From the NCBI GenBank assembly GCA_017445995.1, contig JAFSRT010000007.1, forward strand, positions 1 to 64,000: a DNA stretch of 64,000 nt, given 5' to 3'. This stretch comes from Clostridia bacterium. GTDB taxonomy: Bacteria > Bacillota > Clostridia > Christensenellales > Borkfalkiaceae. Below are positions 41,596 to 51,752 of this stretch, piece after piece. Positions within the stretch are counted from its first letter, which is position 1; every line of letters starts with the position of its first letter. Under the pieces are notes generated by a model. That model had not been told where the DNA came from and did not search any database. It saw only the letters and a list, made by a program, of their open reading frames with translations. The translations under genes and the position numbers were made by a program.

Positions 41596-43086
41596 TTATT
41601 TATTATACATATTTTCGTATTCGATAGAGGATTTATTCCACGAAAAGTCGGAACTCATAGCGTTGTTTTGAACTTTCTTCCAACTTTCTTTATTATAGAA
41701 AGTTTTAATTGCTTCGTTAATTGTATAAAGCATATCGTGAGCGTTGTAATCGTGGAAGGTAAAGCCGTTGCCTACCCCTTCGTAAAACGCCTTTATACTG
41801 TCGTTAAGTCCGCCTGTTTCCCTTACTACCGAAACCGTGCCGTAGCGCGACGCTATCATTTGAGAAAGCCCGCAAGGTTCCATTTTGGACGGCATAAGGA
41901 AAATATCGGCGCCCGAATAAATCTTTCTCGATAAGTCCTGATTATAAGCGATTATAGAAACGCATTTGCCTTTATAATTATACGCGACGTGATTGAAATA
42001 GTTTTCATAAGATATTTCGCCTTTGCCGAGAATAATTACCTGAACGTCTTGTTTTAACAGGTCTTCTATGGTGCAACGCACTAAGTCGAGACCCTTATGC
42101 GATACGAGACGGGAAATTATAGCGATAATAGGCACGTCTGACCTTACCGGAAGAGAAAGCATTTTTTGTAATTCTTCTTTACAAACCGCTTTACCGGATA
42201 AGTCCTTTTCGTCGTAATTCTTAAATAGGTATTTATCGGTTTTCGGATTATAATAATCGTAGTCGATACCGTTCAGAATACCGAATAATTTATGTTCGTT
42301 TCTGATTATAATGTTTTCAAGCCCGTGTGCAAAATAGGCGTTCTTTATTTCAGAAGCGTACGTTGGGCTAACGGTTGATACGATATCGCACATTTCGATT
42401 GCGCCTTTCATTAAGTTTACGTTTCCGTCAAACTCGATAAACGCGCGTAAATTCTGAGAAAAACCGAACAGGTCTTCGTAAGTATCGATACCGAAAACGC
42501 CCTGATACTCAATATTGTGAATTGTGAAAACCGCTTTAATTCTTCTGAACTTTTCGTCGCCGTAATAGATACCTTTAAGGTAGATTATCGACGCTGCCGT
42601 CTGCCAGTCGTTGCAGTTAATTACGTCGGGATAAATATCTAATCGGGCAATCGTGTCGAGAGCCGCGCGAGAGAAAAACGCGTATCTTTCTCCGTCGTCG
42701 TAAAACCCGTAAATATTTCCTTCTCTCTTAAAGTAATATTCGTTATCTAAAAAGTAATACTTTACCCCGTCCTGTTCGTAAGAGAAAACGCCGCAGTATT
42801 GCCATCTCCAACCGACGGAAACGTTAAAATTCGTTATATAAGTAAACTTCGACTTAAATTCGTCCGAAATATTGCTGTATAACGGCAAAATAACGCTGAC
42901 TTCGTAATTGCCACGTTTTGCAAGCGCTTTCGGAAGCGAACCCATAACGTCCGCAAGCCCACCCGTCGCAATAAAAGGCGCACATTCAGAGCCAAGGAAT
43001 ATAACTTTCTTTTTATCAGGAATTTCTTCCTTAATTTTTACGGCTGTTTTTTTCGTTGTAGTTTTTACTGTGTTTTTCTTTTCCAT
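41596..43086 (-). CDS. glgA: Glycogen synthase (ADP-glucose type)
   Basis: Extends alpha-1,4-glucan from ADP-glucose (GT5). The 496 residues start with a basic 27-residue extension (lysine/threonine-rich) not usual in GlgA, then the GT-B fold. The ADP-glucose loop reads FIATGGLADV, with Ala where most GlgA proteins have Lys (KTGGL or KVGGL). The second conserved segment SRLVSHKGLDL and the C-terminal PSKMEPCGLSQ with its Glu are present. It is 25 bp after glgD and 29 bp before glgP. The enzyme is probably active, but the Lys to Ala change deserves testing. Confidence 0.93.
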   Translation of the reverse strand: MEKKNTVKTTTKKTAVKIKEEIPDKKKVIFLGSECAPFIATGGLADVMGSLPKALAKRGNYEVSVILPLYSNISDEFKSKFTYITNFNVSVGWRWQYCGVFSYEQDGVKYYFLDNEYYFKREGNIYGFYDDGERYAFFSRAALDTIARLDIYPDVINCNDWQTAASIIYLKGIYYGDEKFRRIKAVFTIHNIEYQGVFGIDTYEDLFGFSQNLRAFIEFDGNVNLMKGAIEMCDIVSTVSPTYASEIKNAYFAHGLENIIIRNEHKLFGILNGIDYDYYNPKTDKYLFKNYDEKDLSGKAVCKEELQKMLSLPVRSDVPIIAIISRLVSHKGLDLVRCTIEDLLKQDVQVIILGKGEISYENYFNHVAYNYKGKCVSIIAYNQDLSRKIYSGADIFLMPSKMEPCGLSQMIASRYGTVSVVRETGGLNDSIKAFYEGVGNGFTFHDYNAHDMLYTINEAIKTFYNKESWKKVQNNAMSSDFSWNKSSIEYENMYNK

Positions 43087-43111
43087 AATTCACCTTATCA
43101 ATATTTTTTAT

Positions 43112-44224
43112 CTAAATCATTATACCTTTACTGATGTAGAACGGATGATTTTCGCTACCCGACAAAATCTTTTTATCGCGTATTACAACGTTTTTATCGG
43201 TAATAATGCAGTTTAACATTGCGTTTTCTCCGATAACGGTATCTTGCATTACGATACTGTTTTTGATAACCGCACCGCGCGCTACCTTTACGTTTCTGAA
43301 TATGATGCTGTTTTCGATATGTCCTTCAATTATACAGCCGTCCGCAATCATAGAGTTTTTAACTACGGCGTTGTTGCCGTATTTTGTAGGCGCTGAATCT
43401 CTGATTTTTGTAAATACACTTCTGTCGCCGAACAATTCGTGGCTTATTTCAGGGTTTAATATGTCCATATTGCTTTGATAGTACGCTTGAAGGGACGTGA
43501 TACCCGCATAGTAGCCTTCGTGTTTATATCCTATAATGTTCATACTCTTTAAGTTATTTACGATAACGTCGGTAGTAAATCTATGCTTATTTCTTGCAAT
43601 CGCGTCCAAAACGATACTCTGTAAAAGAGATTTTTTAAGAATAAACACGTTAGTAAACACGTTAATTTTTTTATTGTGTTCAGGGATTTTATATTCAAGC
43701 CCTACAACCCTATTATCGTTTATTTGAAGGGAAGTAACCGCTTCTTCGGATATTACGTCAGTCATTTTTTCTTTATAAACGAGAGTGATATCCGCCCTGT
43801 TTCTTATGTGGTATTCTATAATTTCGTTAAAGTTAAGTCTTGCTATCGTATCGCAGTCGGTCATAACGACGTAATCTTCGTCTGCCCTTTCGATAAAGTT
43901 AATAGCGCCTTTTAAGGCTTCTAACCTTGAATTATAGATACTGTCGTTTCCAAGATCGGAAAATGGCGGAAGGAAAATGATACCGCCGTCTTTTCTCGCT
44001 AAATCCCAGTCTTTACCGCTTCCTACGTGGTCCATAAGCGACTGATAGTTGTTTTTTGTTATGATACCTACCGTATCGATACCCGAGTTTACGAGATTTG
44101 AAAGCGGAAAATCTATAAGCCTGTATCTGCCCGCGAAAGGAATAGAACCCATAGTTCTTATTCTTACGAGTTCGGGAACGTTTATATCGTGAATATTAGT
44201 AAATATTATTCCAACGGCTTTCAT
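43112..44224 (-). CDS. glgD: GlgD, regulatory subunit of ADP-glucose pyrophosphorylase
   Basis: In Firmicutes GlgD pairs with GlgC to form the full-activity ADP-glucose pyrophosphorylase. The 370 residues resemble GlgC, but the catalytic N-terminal signature GGxGxRLxxLT is replaced by the GlgD version (IIFTNIHDINVPELVRIRTMGSIPF, seen in pieces over residues 6-31), so it is probably a non-catalytic partner. C-terminal left-handed beta-helix repeats are at about 285-350. It overlaps glgC by one base, which couples synthesis of the two subunits. Confidence 0.94.
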   Translation of the reverse strand: MKAVGIIFTNIHDINVPELVRIRTMGSIPFAGRYRLIDFPLSNLVNSGIDTVGIITKNNYQSLMDHVGSGKDWDLARKDGGIIFLPPFSDLGNDSIYNSRLEALKGAINFIERADEDYVVMTDCDTIARLNFNEIIEYHIRNRADITLVYKEKMTDVISEEAVTSLQINDNRVVGLEYKIPEHNKKINVFTNVFILKKSLLQSIVLDAIARNKHRFTTDVIVNNLKSMNIIGYKHEGYYAGITSLQAYYQSNMDILNPEISHELFGDRSVFTKIRDSAPTKYGNNAVVKNSMIADGCIIEGHIENSIIFRNVKVARGAVIKNSIVMQDTVIGENAMLNCIITDKNVVIRDKKILSGSENHPFYISKGIMI

Positions 44225-45429
44225 TATTTATTACCCCCATTAGATACGTCTTTATCTATCATTGCACCGCCTTCGACAACGGCGTCCGATACGACGATTA
44301 AGTTTCTTCCGACAACCGCAATACCTTTATTGCTTTCTTTCGGTTCGCCGACTTTTGCGTTCGCGCAGATTACCGTGTTTTCGTCGATAATCGAATATTC
44401 GATTTTAGCGCCTTCTTCGATTGTTACGTCGGACATAATAATACTGTTTTTAACCGACGCGCCTTCTTTAACGATAACCGAACTTGCCAAAATCGAGTTT
44501 TCTACGTCGCCGTATATTTCGCAACCGGACATTATAATACTGTTGGTAACCTTTGCGCCGTCCTTAATGTAGTGCGGTGGCGCAAGCGGGCTTCTCGACT
44601 GTATTTTCCATGAATTATCGGTAACGTCGAACTTCGGCGAGTCGCCGAGTAAGTCCATATTCGCTTCGTAAAGCGAATCAATCGTTCCAACGTCTTTCCA
44701 GTAGCCCTTAAACTCGTAAGCCATCATCTTTTCGCCATTTTTTAACATTTTAGGCAAAATATCTTTACCGAAATCGTTAGACGAGTTCGGGTCGGAATTA
44801 TCTTCTTCCAGATATTTAAAGAGTTTTTGCGCGGTAAAAATGTAAATACCCATAGACGCTAAAGTCGATTTCGGTTGTTTCGGCTTTTCTTCAAATTCGT
44901 AAATCGAATTATCGGGATTAGTGTTTAATATACCGAAACGCGACGCTTCTTCCTTCGGAACGTCGATAGCGGCAATCGTACAATCCGCACCGTTTAAGAT
45001 ATGATAGTTAAGCATTGTCGAATAATTCATTTTATAAATATGGTCGCCCGATAAAATAAGAATATAATCGGGATTAAACTGTTTCATAAAATGCATATTC
45101 TGATAAATTGCGTTTGCAGTTCCCTTATACCAGTCTGACGAGTGTTTTCCTTGATACGGCGACAAAATATGTATTCCGCCGAACGCCCTGTCAAGGTCCC
45201 ACGGTTGCCCGTTTCCGATATAATCGTTTAATAAAAGCGGTTGATACTGCGTTAAAACACCGACGGTATCGATACCCGAATTGACGCAGTTTGAAAGCGG
45301 AAAGTCTATAATTCTGTATTTTCCGCCGAAAGAAACGGCAGGTTTTGCAATATTATTCGTTAAAGCATAAAGTCTGCTACCCTGTCCGCCTGCAAGAAGC
45401 ATTGCAACGCATTTCTTCTTCCTTATCAT
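44224..45429 (-). CDS. glgC: Glucose-1-phosphate adenylyltransferase
   Basis: Makes ADP-glucose from ATP and glucose 1-phosphate, the committed step of glycogen synthesis. The 401 residues carry the nucleotide-binding motif [14 protein letters not shown] (about 11-24) and the [16 protein letters not shown] segment, the SGDHIYKM Mg-binding region, the glucose-1-phosphate-site FEEKPKQP and a C-terminal beta-helix with hexapeptide repeats (about 295-370). Third gene of the operon, directly followed by glgD. Confidence 0.96.
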   Translation of the reverse strand: MIRKKKCVAMLLAGGQGSRLYALTNNIAKPAVSFGGKYRIIDFPLSNCVNSGIDTVGVLTQYQPLLLNDYIGNGQPWDLDRAFGGIHILSPYQGKHSSDWYKGTANAIYQNMHFMKQFNPDYILILSGDHIYKMNYSTMLNYHILNGADCTIAAIDVPKEEASRFGILNTNPDNSIYEFEEKPKQPKSTLASMGIYIFTAQKLFKYLEEDNSDPNSSNDFGKDILPKMLKNGEKMMAYEFKGYWKDVGTIDSLYEANMDLLGDSPKFDVTDNSWKIQSRSPLAPPHYIKDGAKVTNSIIMSGCEIYGDVENSILASSVIVKEGASVKNSIIMSDVTIEEGAKIEYSIIDENTVICANAKVGEPKESNKGIAVVGRNLIVVSDAVVEGGAMIDKDVSNGGNK

Positions 45430-45444
45430 ATAATTCTCCTTAAA

Positions 45445-47352
45445 TTATTTATTTTCTTCTTTTTCTTTTATAAAATACATACCCGTAAATTTAGGTAGTT
45501 TTATTAAAAACGAATTATCTTTGCCGTGCGACGGCTTTTTAACGGTTTTATAAGATTTTGTTCTGACCGTTCCCGTTCCGCCGTACTTTAAGTCATCCGA
45601 ATTAAATATAAGTTTATATTTTCCCTTTATAGCGCCAAGCCTATACGACGCAAAATCTTTACCTGAGAAATTGACGATAAATAATATCGCGTTTTTATCT
45701 TTATCGAATCTGTAAAAGGCTAAAACGTTGTTGTCCCGTTCGTCGACGGAAACCCAATTAAACCCGTCCCACGAATCTTCGATTTCAAAAAAAGGTTTAT
45801 TTTCTTTATAGATTTTATTAAGGTCTTTATTGAATATTTGCAGTTTTTTATGATTTTCATACTTGGTCATAAAAAACTCTAAACCTTCGTTCTCGTTCCA
45901 TTCTTTAAACTGCCCGTATTCGTTGCCCATAAAGTTAAGTTTTTTTCCGGGGTGCGCGAACATATAGCATAAAAATGCGCGTAAATTAGCGAATTTCGTT
46001 TCGATATCCCCCGGCATTTTATCTAAAAGCGATTTTTTGCCGTGCACCACTTCGTCGTGCGAGATAGGTAAAACAAAGTTTTCCGCAAACGCATAGAACA
46101 TCGAGAAAGTCATTTTATTATGGTTTCCCGAACGGAAATACGGGTCGCATTGCATATAGGATAAAACATCGTTCATCCAGCCCATATTCCATTTGAAATT
46201 AAATCCTAATCCGCCTACGCTTGCAGGTTTGGTGATAAGCGGAAAAGCCGTGCTTTCTTCCGCAATCATCATAACGTTAGGGAACTGCGCGAAAACGACG
46301 GTGTTTAACGTTTTGAAAAAGTCTATTGCTTCGAGATTATAGTTTCCGCCGTTTCTGTTCGGTATCCACTCGCCCGCTTTTCTGTCGAAATCGAGATAAA
46401 GCATAGATGCAACCGCGTCAACACGAAGACCGTCGATATGGAACTTTTTAAGAAGGAAAATAGCGTTCGAGATTAAAAAACTTTTAACTTCGTTTTTGCC
46501 CCAGTCGAAAAGTCTTGTACCCCAAGTTTTATGTTCGATTTTGTCCCAAGTGCCGTATTCGTAGCAAGGTGTTCCGTCAAACTCGTATAAACCGTGTTCG
46601 TCTTTCGGGAAATGCCCCGGCACCCAGTCGACTATTACCGCGATACCGTGTTTATGGAATTCGTCGATAAGACCCATAAAATCTTTCGGCGTTCCGAAAC
46701 GGGAAGTTATCGAATAATACCCCGTAACCTGATAGCCCCAAGACCCGTCGAACGGATATTCGGAAACAGGCATAAACTCTACGTGGGTATACCCCATATC
46801 GACGACGTATTTAACTAATTCGGAAGATAATTCCTTATAAGTGTAATAACTTCCGTCGTCATGTTTTTTCCAGGACGCAAGATTCAGTTCGTAGATATTA
46901 ACGGGCTTATCGTAATAAGGCGTTTTATTTTTTAAGTATTCGCCGTCTTGCCAAGCGTACCCTTCTAAATCGTAGATTTTCGACGCGGTACAAGGCGGAA
47001 CTTCCGAATAAAATGCGTACGGGTCTGCTTTTAATACCGTTTTTCCGTTATTATTTACCGCAAACTTGTATTTATCGTATTCGTTTAAGCCTTCGATAAA
47101 CAACTCGAAAATACCGCCGTCTGAAATCCTTTTCATAACGTTCGCGGAATTATTCCAGCCGTTAAAATCTCCGACAACCGAAACGCTTTCGGCTTTCGGC
47201 GCCCAAGTCCTGAATACAACGCCTTTTACGTCGTTTTTTTTGGTAAGATGCGCACCTAATAAGTCGTATGCGTCGTAATTAGTTCCCTGATGGAATAAAT
47301 ATACGGGAAAATCTTCACTATTCTGTTTTTCTTGTCGTTTTATTTTTTCCAT
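45445..47352 (-). CDS. glgB: 1,4-alpha-glucan branching enzyme (GH13)
   Basis: Forms alpha-1,6 branches in glycogen. The 635 residues comprise a CBM48 domain (about 20-125, with DFNGWN), the GH13 barrel and a C-terminal beta domain. Catalytic residues are the nucleophile Asp312 (GLRVDAVAS), acid/base Glu365 (IAEES) and Asp433 (SHDEV). The N-terminus is of the short type. It lies 25 bp after pgi and 15 bp before glgC, with the other glg genes downstream. Confidence 0.96.
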   Translation of the reverse strand: MEKIKRQEKQNSEDFPVYLFHQGTNYDAYDLLGAHLTKKNDVKGVVFRTWAPKAESVSVVGDFNGWNNSANVMKRISDGGIFELFIEGLNEYDKYKFAVNNNGKTVLKADPYAFYSEVPPCTASKIYDLEGYAWQDGEYLKNKTPYYDKPVNIYELNLASWKKHDDGSYYTYKELSSELVKYVVDMGYTHVEFMPVSEYPFDGSWGYQVTGYYSITSRFGTPKDFMGLIDEFHKHGIAVIVDWVPGHFPKDEHGLYEFDGTPCYEYGTWDKIEHKTWGTRLFDWGKNEVKSFLISNAIFLLKKFHIDGLRVDAVASMLYLDFDRKAGEWIPNRNGGNYNLEAIDFFKTLNTVVFAQFPNVMMIAEESTAFPLITKPASVGGLGFNFKWNMGWMNDVLSYMQCDPYFRSGNHNKMTFSMFYAFAENFVLPISHDEVVHGKKSLLDKMPGDIETKFANLRAFLCYMFAHPGKKLNFMGNEYGQFKEWNENEGLEFFMTKYENHKKLQIFNKDLNKIYKENKPFFEIEDSWDGFNWVSVDERDNNVLAFYRFDKDKNAILFIVNFSGKDFASYRLGAIKGKYKLIFNSDDLKYGGTGTVRTKSYKTVKKPSHGKDNSFLIKLPKFTGMYFIKEKEENK

Positions 47353-47377
47353 AACCTATAAATATCGTTTTATTTTT

Positions 47378-48808
47378 TTAACAAAAATATTCCGGATTTT
47401 TCTTCGGTGAATTGTCCATTTCTTTTTTGGTGTTTTCATAACCTTTTCTTCCGAAAAGTGCGTAAGTCGCGTTTTTACCGCCTTCTACACCCGGTTGATT
47501 AAAGGTGTCGATATTAAGCATTGCACCGCAATAAGCAGTTTCAAGTTCGAACATAAATAAAAGTTCGCCCAAGGTAAACGCGTTGATTTCAGGAAGTAAA
47601 ACGGTGTAATTCAATCTGTTAGCCGTTGTAAGCGCGTATTCCGTCGCTACCCTTTCGGTGTTTATTAGTTCACCCATAGTGTGCCCTGATAAAAAGGCAA
47701 CGTCCGGAATATTATCGCAACCGTTAGGGATTTCAACGTTAGTTCTGAAGTTTTTAACGCCTAAAATGGTGATGACCTTATCAAACGGCCCTTCCCTGTA
47801 TAACTGAACCTGAGAGTGCTGGTCGGTAACGCCAAGCGCTTTAACAGGCGTTTGACCTACGTTTACGACGTTTCCGTCTCTGTCAACAGATTTTCCGAGA
47901 CTTTCGCCCCAAAGTTGACAATACCAGTCGGCAATATATTTAAGCCCGTCGCTATAAGGCATCATTACCGATATATTTTTGCCTTTTTTCATAGCAAGAC
48001 ATTCTAAAAGTGCGGACATTAAAGCAGGATTTTTTCTAACGTCTTTATTTTTACAAACCTTGTCCATATATCCTGCGCCCGCGAGTAATTGTTTAATATC
48101 TATACCGACTACCGCGGCAGGCAATAATCCGACAGGACATAACTCGGAAAATCTTCCGCCAACCCCGTCCGGAATATAGAAGGTTTTAAGCCCTTCTTCT
48201 TTTGCGATTTTTATTAAGTTGCCTTTTGAAAGAGACGTCGTCGCTATCATATGGTCTTTTGCGTTTTTGCCGTATTTTTTCTTTAAGATATCCATAATAA
48301 TCAGATATTGCGACATCGTTTCGCTCGTTCCACCGCTTTTCGTTATAACGTTAAAACAGGTTTTATCTAAATTTAGAACGTCTAAAAGTGCCTGCATCCT
48401 TTCAGGGTCTACGTTGTCTTCAACGTAAAGTTTAGGGAACTTTCTTACTGATTTAGGAAGTTCGTTGTGCTTTAAATGGCAAAGCGCCTGAAAAACCGAA
48501 ATAGGTCCGAGTGCCGAACCGCCGATACCTAATACTACGAAATTATCAAATTTTTTCTTTATATCTTTTGCCGTCGCGATAATATCGTTTACGATTTCCT
48601 TTTGATTATAAGGAAGTTCCGTCCAACCCATCATACCTTCGCCACGGTGTTCTTTAACGTAATTAAAAGCAAAAGAAGAAAGTTTTTTGTTATCGTTAAA
48701 ATCTTTAACGGTAAATCCTTCTTTCTCTCCGACGTATTCCGCCATCATATTGTTGTAATCAAGCGTTAAAGACATACTTTTGCACCACTCTTTGTTCTTA
48801 TAATTCAT
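47378..48808 (-). CDS. pgi: Glucose-6-phosphate isomerase
   Basis: Interconverts glucose 6-phosphate and fructose 6-phosphate. The 476 residues include the sugar-phosphate-binding GIGGSALGP segment (about 97-105), NVITKSGGTSET (about 153-164), the GGRFSELCPVG segment with the catalytic Arg, and the active-site Glu in the YREGPFDKVI region. The ATG at 48808 has AAGGAG eight bases upstream; a Met further in is not needed. It heads the glg operon behind a near-consensus promoter, so flux from gluconeogenic fructose 6-phosphate to glycogen is transcribed as one unit. Confidence 0.95.
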   Translation of the reverse strand: MNYKNKEWCKSMSLTLDYNNMMAEYVGEKEGFTVKDFNDNKKLSSFAFNYVKEHRGEGMMGWTELPYNQKEIVNDIIATAKDIKKKFDNFVVLGIGGSALGPISVFQALCHLKHNELPKSVRKFPKLYVEDNVDPERMQALLDVLNLDKTCFNVITKSGGTSETMSQYLIIMDILKKKYGKNAKDHMIATTSLSKGNLIKIAKEEGLKTFYIPDGVGGRFSELCPVGLLPAAVVGIDIKQLLAGAGYMDKVCKNKDVRKNPALMSALLECLAMKKGKNISVMMPYSDGLKYIADWYCQLWGESLGKSVDRDGNVVNVGQTPVKALGVTDQHSQVQLYREGPFDKVITILGVKNFRTNVEIPNGCDNIPDVAFLSGHTMGELINTERVATEYALTTANRLNYTVLLPEINAFTLGELLFMFELETAYCGAMLNIDTFNQPGVEGGKNATYALFGRKGYENTKKEMDNSPKKNPEYFC

Positions 48809-48849
48809 ATAACCGTCTCCTTTTTTACATACTAATTTAATATATATAT

Positions 48850-48878
48850 AATATATAACAATAAAAAATAATTGTCAA
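48850..48878 (-). promoter_or_regulatory. Promoter of the pgi-glg operon
   Basis: Minus-strand TTGACA (48873-48878), 17-bp spacer, TATATT (48850-48855). The leader of about 35 bases ends in AAGGAG. Confidence 0.85.
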
Positions 48879-48924
48879 TAATTATTAAAAATTTATTACA
48901 ATATTTACCATTTTTTATTGCATA

Positions 48925-48945
48925 TTTTGTGCAATCCGCACAAAA
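48925..48945. repeat. Inverted repeat upstream of the pgi promoter
   Basis: TTTTGTGC-AATCC-GCACAAAA, a perfect 8-bp dyad about 47 bp upstream of the pgi -35 and just past the valS terminator. It may be a second weak terminator or a regulator site for the glycogen operon. Confidence 0.55.
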
Positions 48946-48950
48946 AAGCG

Positions 48951-48984
48951 TAAAAAAAGTCCGCTACCCTTTCGGTGCGGACTG
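48951..48984 (-). terminator. Terminator after valS
   Basis: Stem AGTCCGC / GCGGACT (48959-48965 with 48978-48984), followed by seven T on the minus strand. Confidence 0.88.
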
Positions 48985-49004
48985 AAAAACTATAATAAAC
49001 AAAC

Positions 49005-51632
49005 TTAACCTTTAAGTTCTTTCATTTGTTTTAAGAGTTTTTCTCTCATATCAATATACTTATTGAGTTTTTCTCTTTCGCTGTCAACAAGTTGTTTTGG
49101 CGCTTTCTCTAAAAATCCGTTGTTGGATAATTTTCCGCTTGCCCTTTTAATTTCGTTTTCAACGTCAAAAAGTTCTTTTTCTATTCTAATAATCTCTTTT
49201 TCAAAATCAACGAGTTCGCCGAGCGGAATAAAAAGTTCAAAACCGTTAATAACCTGTGAAACGGTCTTTTCTGTCAACTGATTTTTATCTTCTATTATTT
49301 CAATCTTATCAACGCCCGCTAATTTTTCAATATAAATAGAGCCGTTTTTAATAGTCGACTTACGATCGGTTTTAATAAACAGATTTACCTTTTTAGAAGG
49401 ACTTGCCCCTACTTTTTGCTTAACGTTTCTAACCGATTTAATAATTTCTTTAATAGGGTCTATTTCCGATTGCGCTTTAACGTAATTGAACTTCGCGTTA
49501 TATCTCGGGAAAGACGCAAGCATCAAAGGACCTTCTGTATTCGGTAAACTCTTATAAATCTTTTCCGTAATAAACGGAACGAACGGATGCAACAACTTTA
49601 ATACTTCGCCTAAAACGTATATTAAAACGCTTATTGTATAATTGCGACGAACATCGTCGTCCCCGTATAAATACGGTTTCGTTAATTCAATATACCAGTC
49701 GCAGAAATCGTTCCAAACGAAATCGTAAAGGTTGGCAAGCGCAATACCCATTTCGTATTTTTCCATACAAATAGTAACGTTTTTAACCGTTTTATTGAGT
49801 TTCGTTATAATCCATTTATCGGCGGAATTGAGTTTAACTTCGCCTATCGGATATATCGTTTTATCTTCCGAGTTTAAGATAACGAATCTCGACGCGTTCC
49901 AGATTTTATTCATAAAGTTTCTTGCGCCTTCGATTTTTTCGTCGGAAAATCTCATATCGCTACCGACCGAAACGCCGTTAATTAAAGAAAACCTTAACGT
50001 ATCCGCGCCGTATTTTGAAATAATTTCCGTCGGGTCGATACCGTTGCCTAACGACTTACTCATTTTTCTGCCCTGCGAATCGCGGACTAAACCGTGAATT
50101 AAAACGTCCTTAAACGGTATTCTATTCATATGTTCAAGCCCCGAGAAAATCATACGTGCTACCCAGAAGAAAATAATATCGTACCCCGTAACCAAAACGT
50201 CGGTCGGATAGAAATATTTTAAGTCTTCGGTATTGTCGGGATATCCAAGCGTCGAGAACGGCCAAAGCGCCGAAGAAAACCAAGTATCCAAAACGTCTTC
50301 GTCCTGCTTGATATTTTTGCCGCCGCATTTAGTACAAACTTTAACGTCTTCTTTGCTGATTATCATTTCACCGCAGTCCTGACAGTAGTAAGCGGGTATT
50401 CTGTGCCCCCACCACAGTTGACGGGAAATACACCAGTCTTTGATGTTTTCCATCCAATTAAAATAAATCTTTGAAAACCTGTCGGGAACAAAACGAACGC
50501 TTTTTTTCCTTACTACGTCGATAGCAGGTTTTGCAAGCGGTTCCATTTTAACGAACCATTGTTTTGAAACAATAGGTTCTACCGTGTGATTACATCTGTA
50601 ACAATGCCCTACGCTATGGTGTAAAGGTTCGATTTTAACTAAAAGACCTAAATCTTTAAGTTCGTTAACTACCTTTTCGCGACAGGTAAGCGCCGGCATA
50701 CCGTTGTATTTGCCCGCTTTTTCGTTCATAGTTCCGTCGTCGTTCATAACTTTTACTACTTCGAGATTATGGCGAAGCCCTACTTCAAAGTCGTTCGGGT
50801 CGTGCGCAGGCGTGATTTTTACCGCACCGGTACCGAATTCAAGTTCAACGTATTCGTCGGCAACGACGGGTATTTCTTTGTTGATTAAAGGTAAAATAAG
50901 AGTTTTACCCACGTATTTTGCAAATCTTTTATCTTTAGGATTAACTGCAACCGCCGTGTCGCCGAACATTGTTTCAGGACGGGACGTTGCGACGGTAATA
51001 AAATCTTCGCCGTCTTTAATCGGGTAGTTTATATACCAAAGGTGGCTGTCTTCTTCAACGTACTCTACTTCCGCGTCGGAAAGCGCAGTCTTACAGTCGG
51101 GACACCAGTTGATTATTCTGTCGCCCCTATAAATCAGACCTTTATTATATAAGTTTACGAAAACTTCCTTAACGGCTTTAGAACACTTTTCGTCCATGGT
51201 AAAGGCAAGCCTTGACCAGTCGCAAGACGAACCCAAGGTTTTAAGTTGTTCTATTATTCTTCCGCCGTACTGTTCCTTCCAAGCCCAAGCGCGTTTTAAA
51301 AATCCTTCTCTGCCGATATCGTTTTTAGTAACGCCTTCTTTTGCCATCTGTTCAACGATTTTAACTTCGGTAGCGATAGACGCGTGATCCGTTCCCGGAA
51401 GCCAGAGAGCGCTGTAACCCTGCATCCTTTTAAACCTTATTAAAGTATCCTGCAAAGTTTCGTCAAGCGCGTGCCCCATGTGGAGTTGCCCGGTAATATT
51501 TGGGGGCGGTATAACTATGGTGAACGGAAGTTTTTCCGAATCTATTTTTGCTTTGAAATATCCGTTATTTTCCCATTCTTCGTAAATTTCTTTTTCAAAT
51601 TCAGAAGGGTTATAGGATTTTGACATATCCAT
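49005..51632 (-). CDS. valS: Valyl-tRNA synthetase
   Basis: Charges tRNA-Val and edits mischarged threonine. The 875 residues contain HMGH (51-54) after the PPPNITG segment, the CP1 editing domain with [15 protein letters not shown], a zinc-binding CQDCG...CTKCGG pair, the KMSKS loop near residue 521, and a C-terminal coiled-coil arm (about 805-875) typical of ValRS. ATG 51632 has AAGGAG eight bases upstream. Monocistronic, with a perfect-consensus promoter and a leader of about 30 bases, so no T-box. Confidence 0.97.
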   Translation of the reverse strand: MDMSKSYNPSEFEKEIYEEWENNGYFKAKIDSEKLPFTIVIPPPNITGQLHMGHALDETLQDTLIRFKRMQGYSALWLPGTDHASIATEVKIVEQMAKEGVTKNDIGREGFLKRAWAWKEQYGGRIIEQLKTLGSSCDWSRLAFTMDEKCSKAVKEVFVNLYNKGLIYRGDRIINWCPDCKTALSDAEVEYVEEDSHLWYINYPIKDGEDFITVATSRPETMFGDTAVAVNPKDKRFAKYVGKTLILPLINKEIPVVADEYVELEFGTGAVKITPAHDPNDFEVGLRHNLEVVKVMNDDGTMNEKAGKYNGMPALTCREKVVNELKDLGLLVKIEPLHHSVGHCYRCNHTVEPIVSKQWFVKMEPLAKPAIDVVRKKSVRFVPDRFSKIYFNWMENIKDWCISRQLWWGHRIPAYYCQDCGEMIISKEDVKVCTKCGGKNIKQDEDVLDTWFSSALWPFSTLGYPDNTEDLKYFYPTDVLVTGYDIIFFWVARMIFSGLEHMNRIPFKDVLIHGLVRDSQGRKMSKSLGNGIDPTEIISKYGADTLRFSLINGVSVGSDMRFSDEKIEGARNFMNKIWNASRFVILNSEDKTIYPIGEVKLNSADKWIITKLNKTVKNVTICMEKYEMGIALANLYDFVWNDFCDWYIELTKPYLYGDDDVRRNYTISVLIYVLGEVLKLLHPFVPFITEKIYKSLPNTEGPLMLASFPRYNAKFNYVKAQSEIDPIKEIIKSVRNVKQKVGASPSKKVNLFIKTDRKSTIKNGSIYIEKLAGVDKIEIIEDKNQLTEKTVSQVINGFELFIPLGELVDFEKEIIRIEKELFDVENEIKRASGKLSNNGFLEKAPKQLVDSEREKLNKYIDMREKLLKQMKELKG

Positions 51633-51667
51633 AGCAATTTCTCCTTAATAAAAAATATGCAAAAGTT

Positions 51668-51696
51668 ATTATACAAAAAATGATATAAATTGTCAA
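51668..51696 (-). promoter_or_regulatory. valS promoter, perfect consensus
   Basis: Minus-strand TTGACA (51691-51696), 17-bp spacer, TATAAT (51668-51673). Confidence 0.92.
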
Positions 51697-51752
51697 TTAT
51701 AATTCCTAAATCATATTATATTTTATAGATAAAATTTTTTAGGAGAAAAAGT

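Noticed and set aside
51697-51752. TPP, SAM or other riboswitch before the NMT1-type importer
   Set aside because: The gap to the valS promoter is far too short for any known riboswitch of these classes, and no conserved core is seen.
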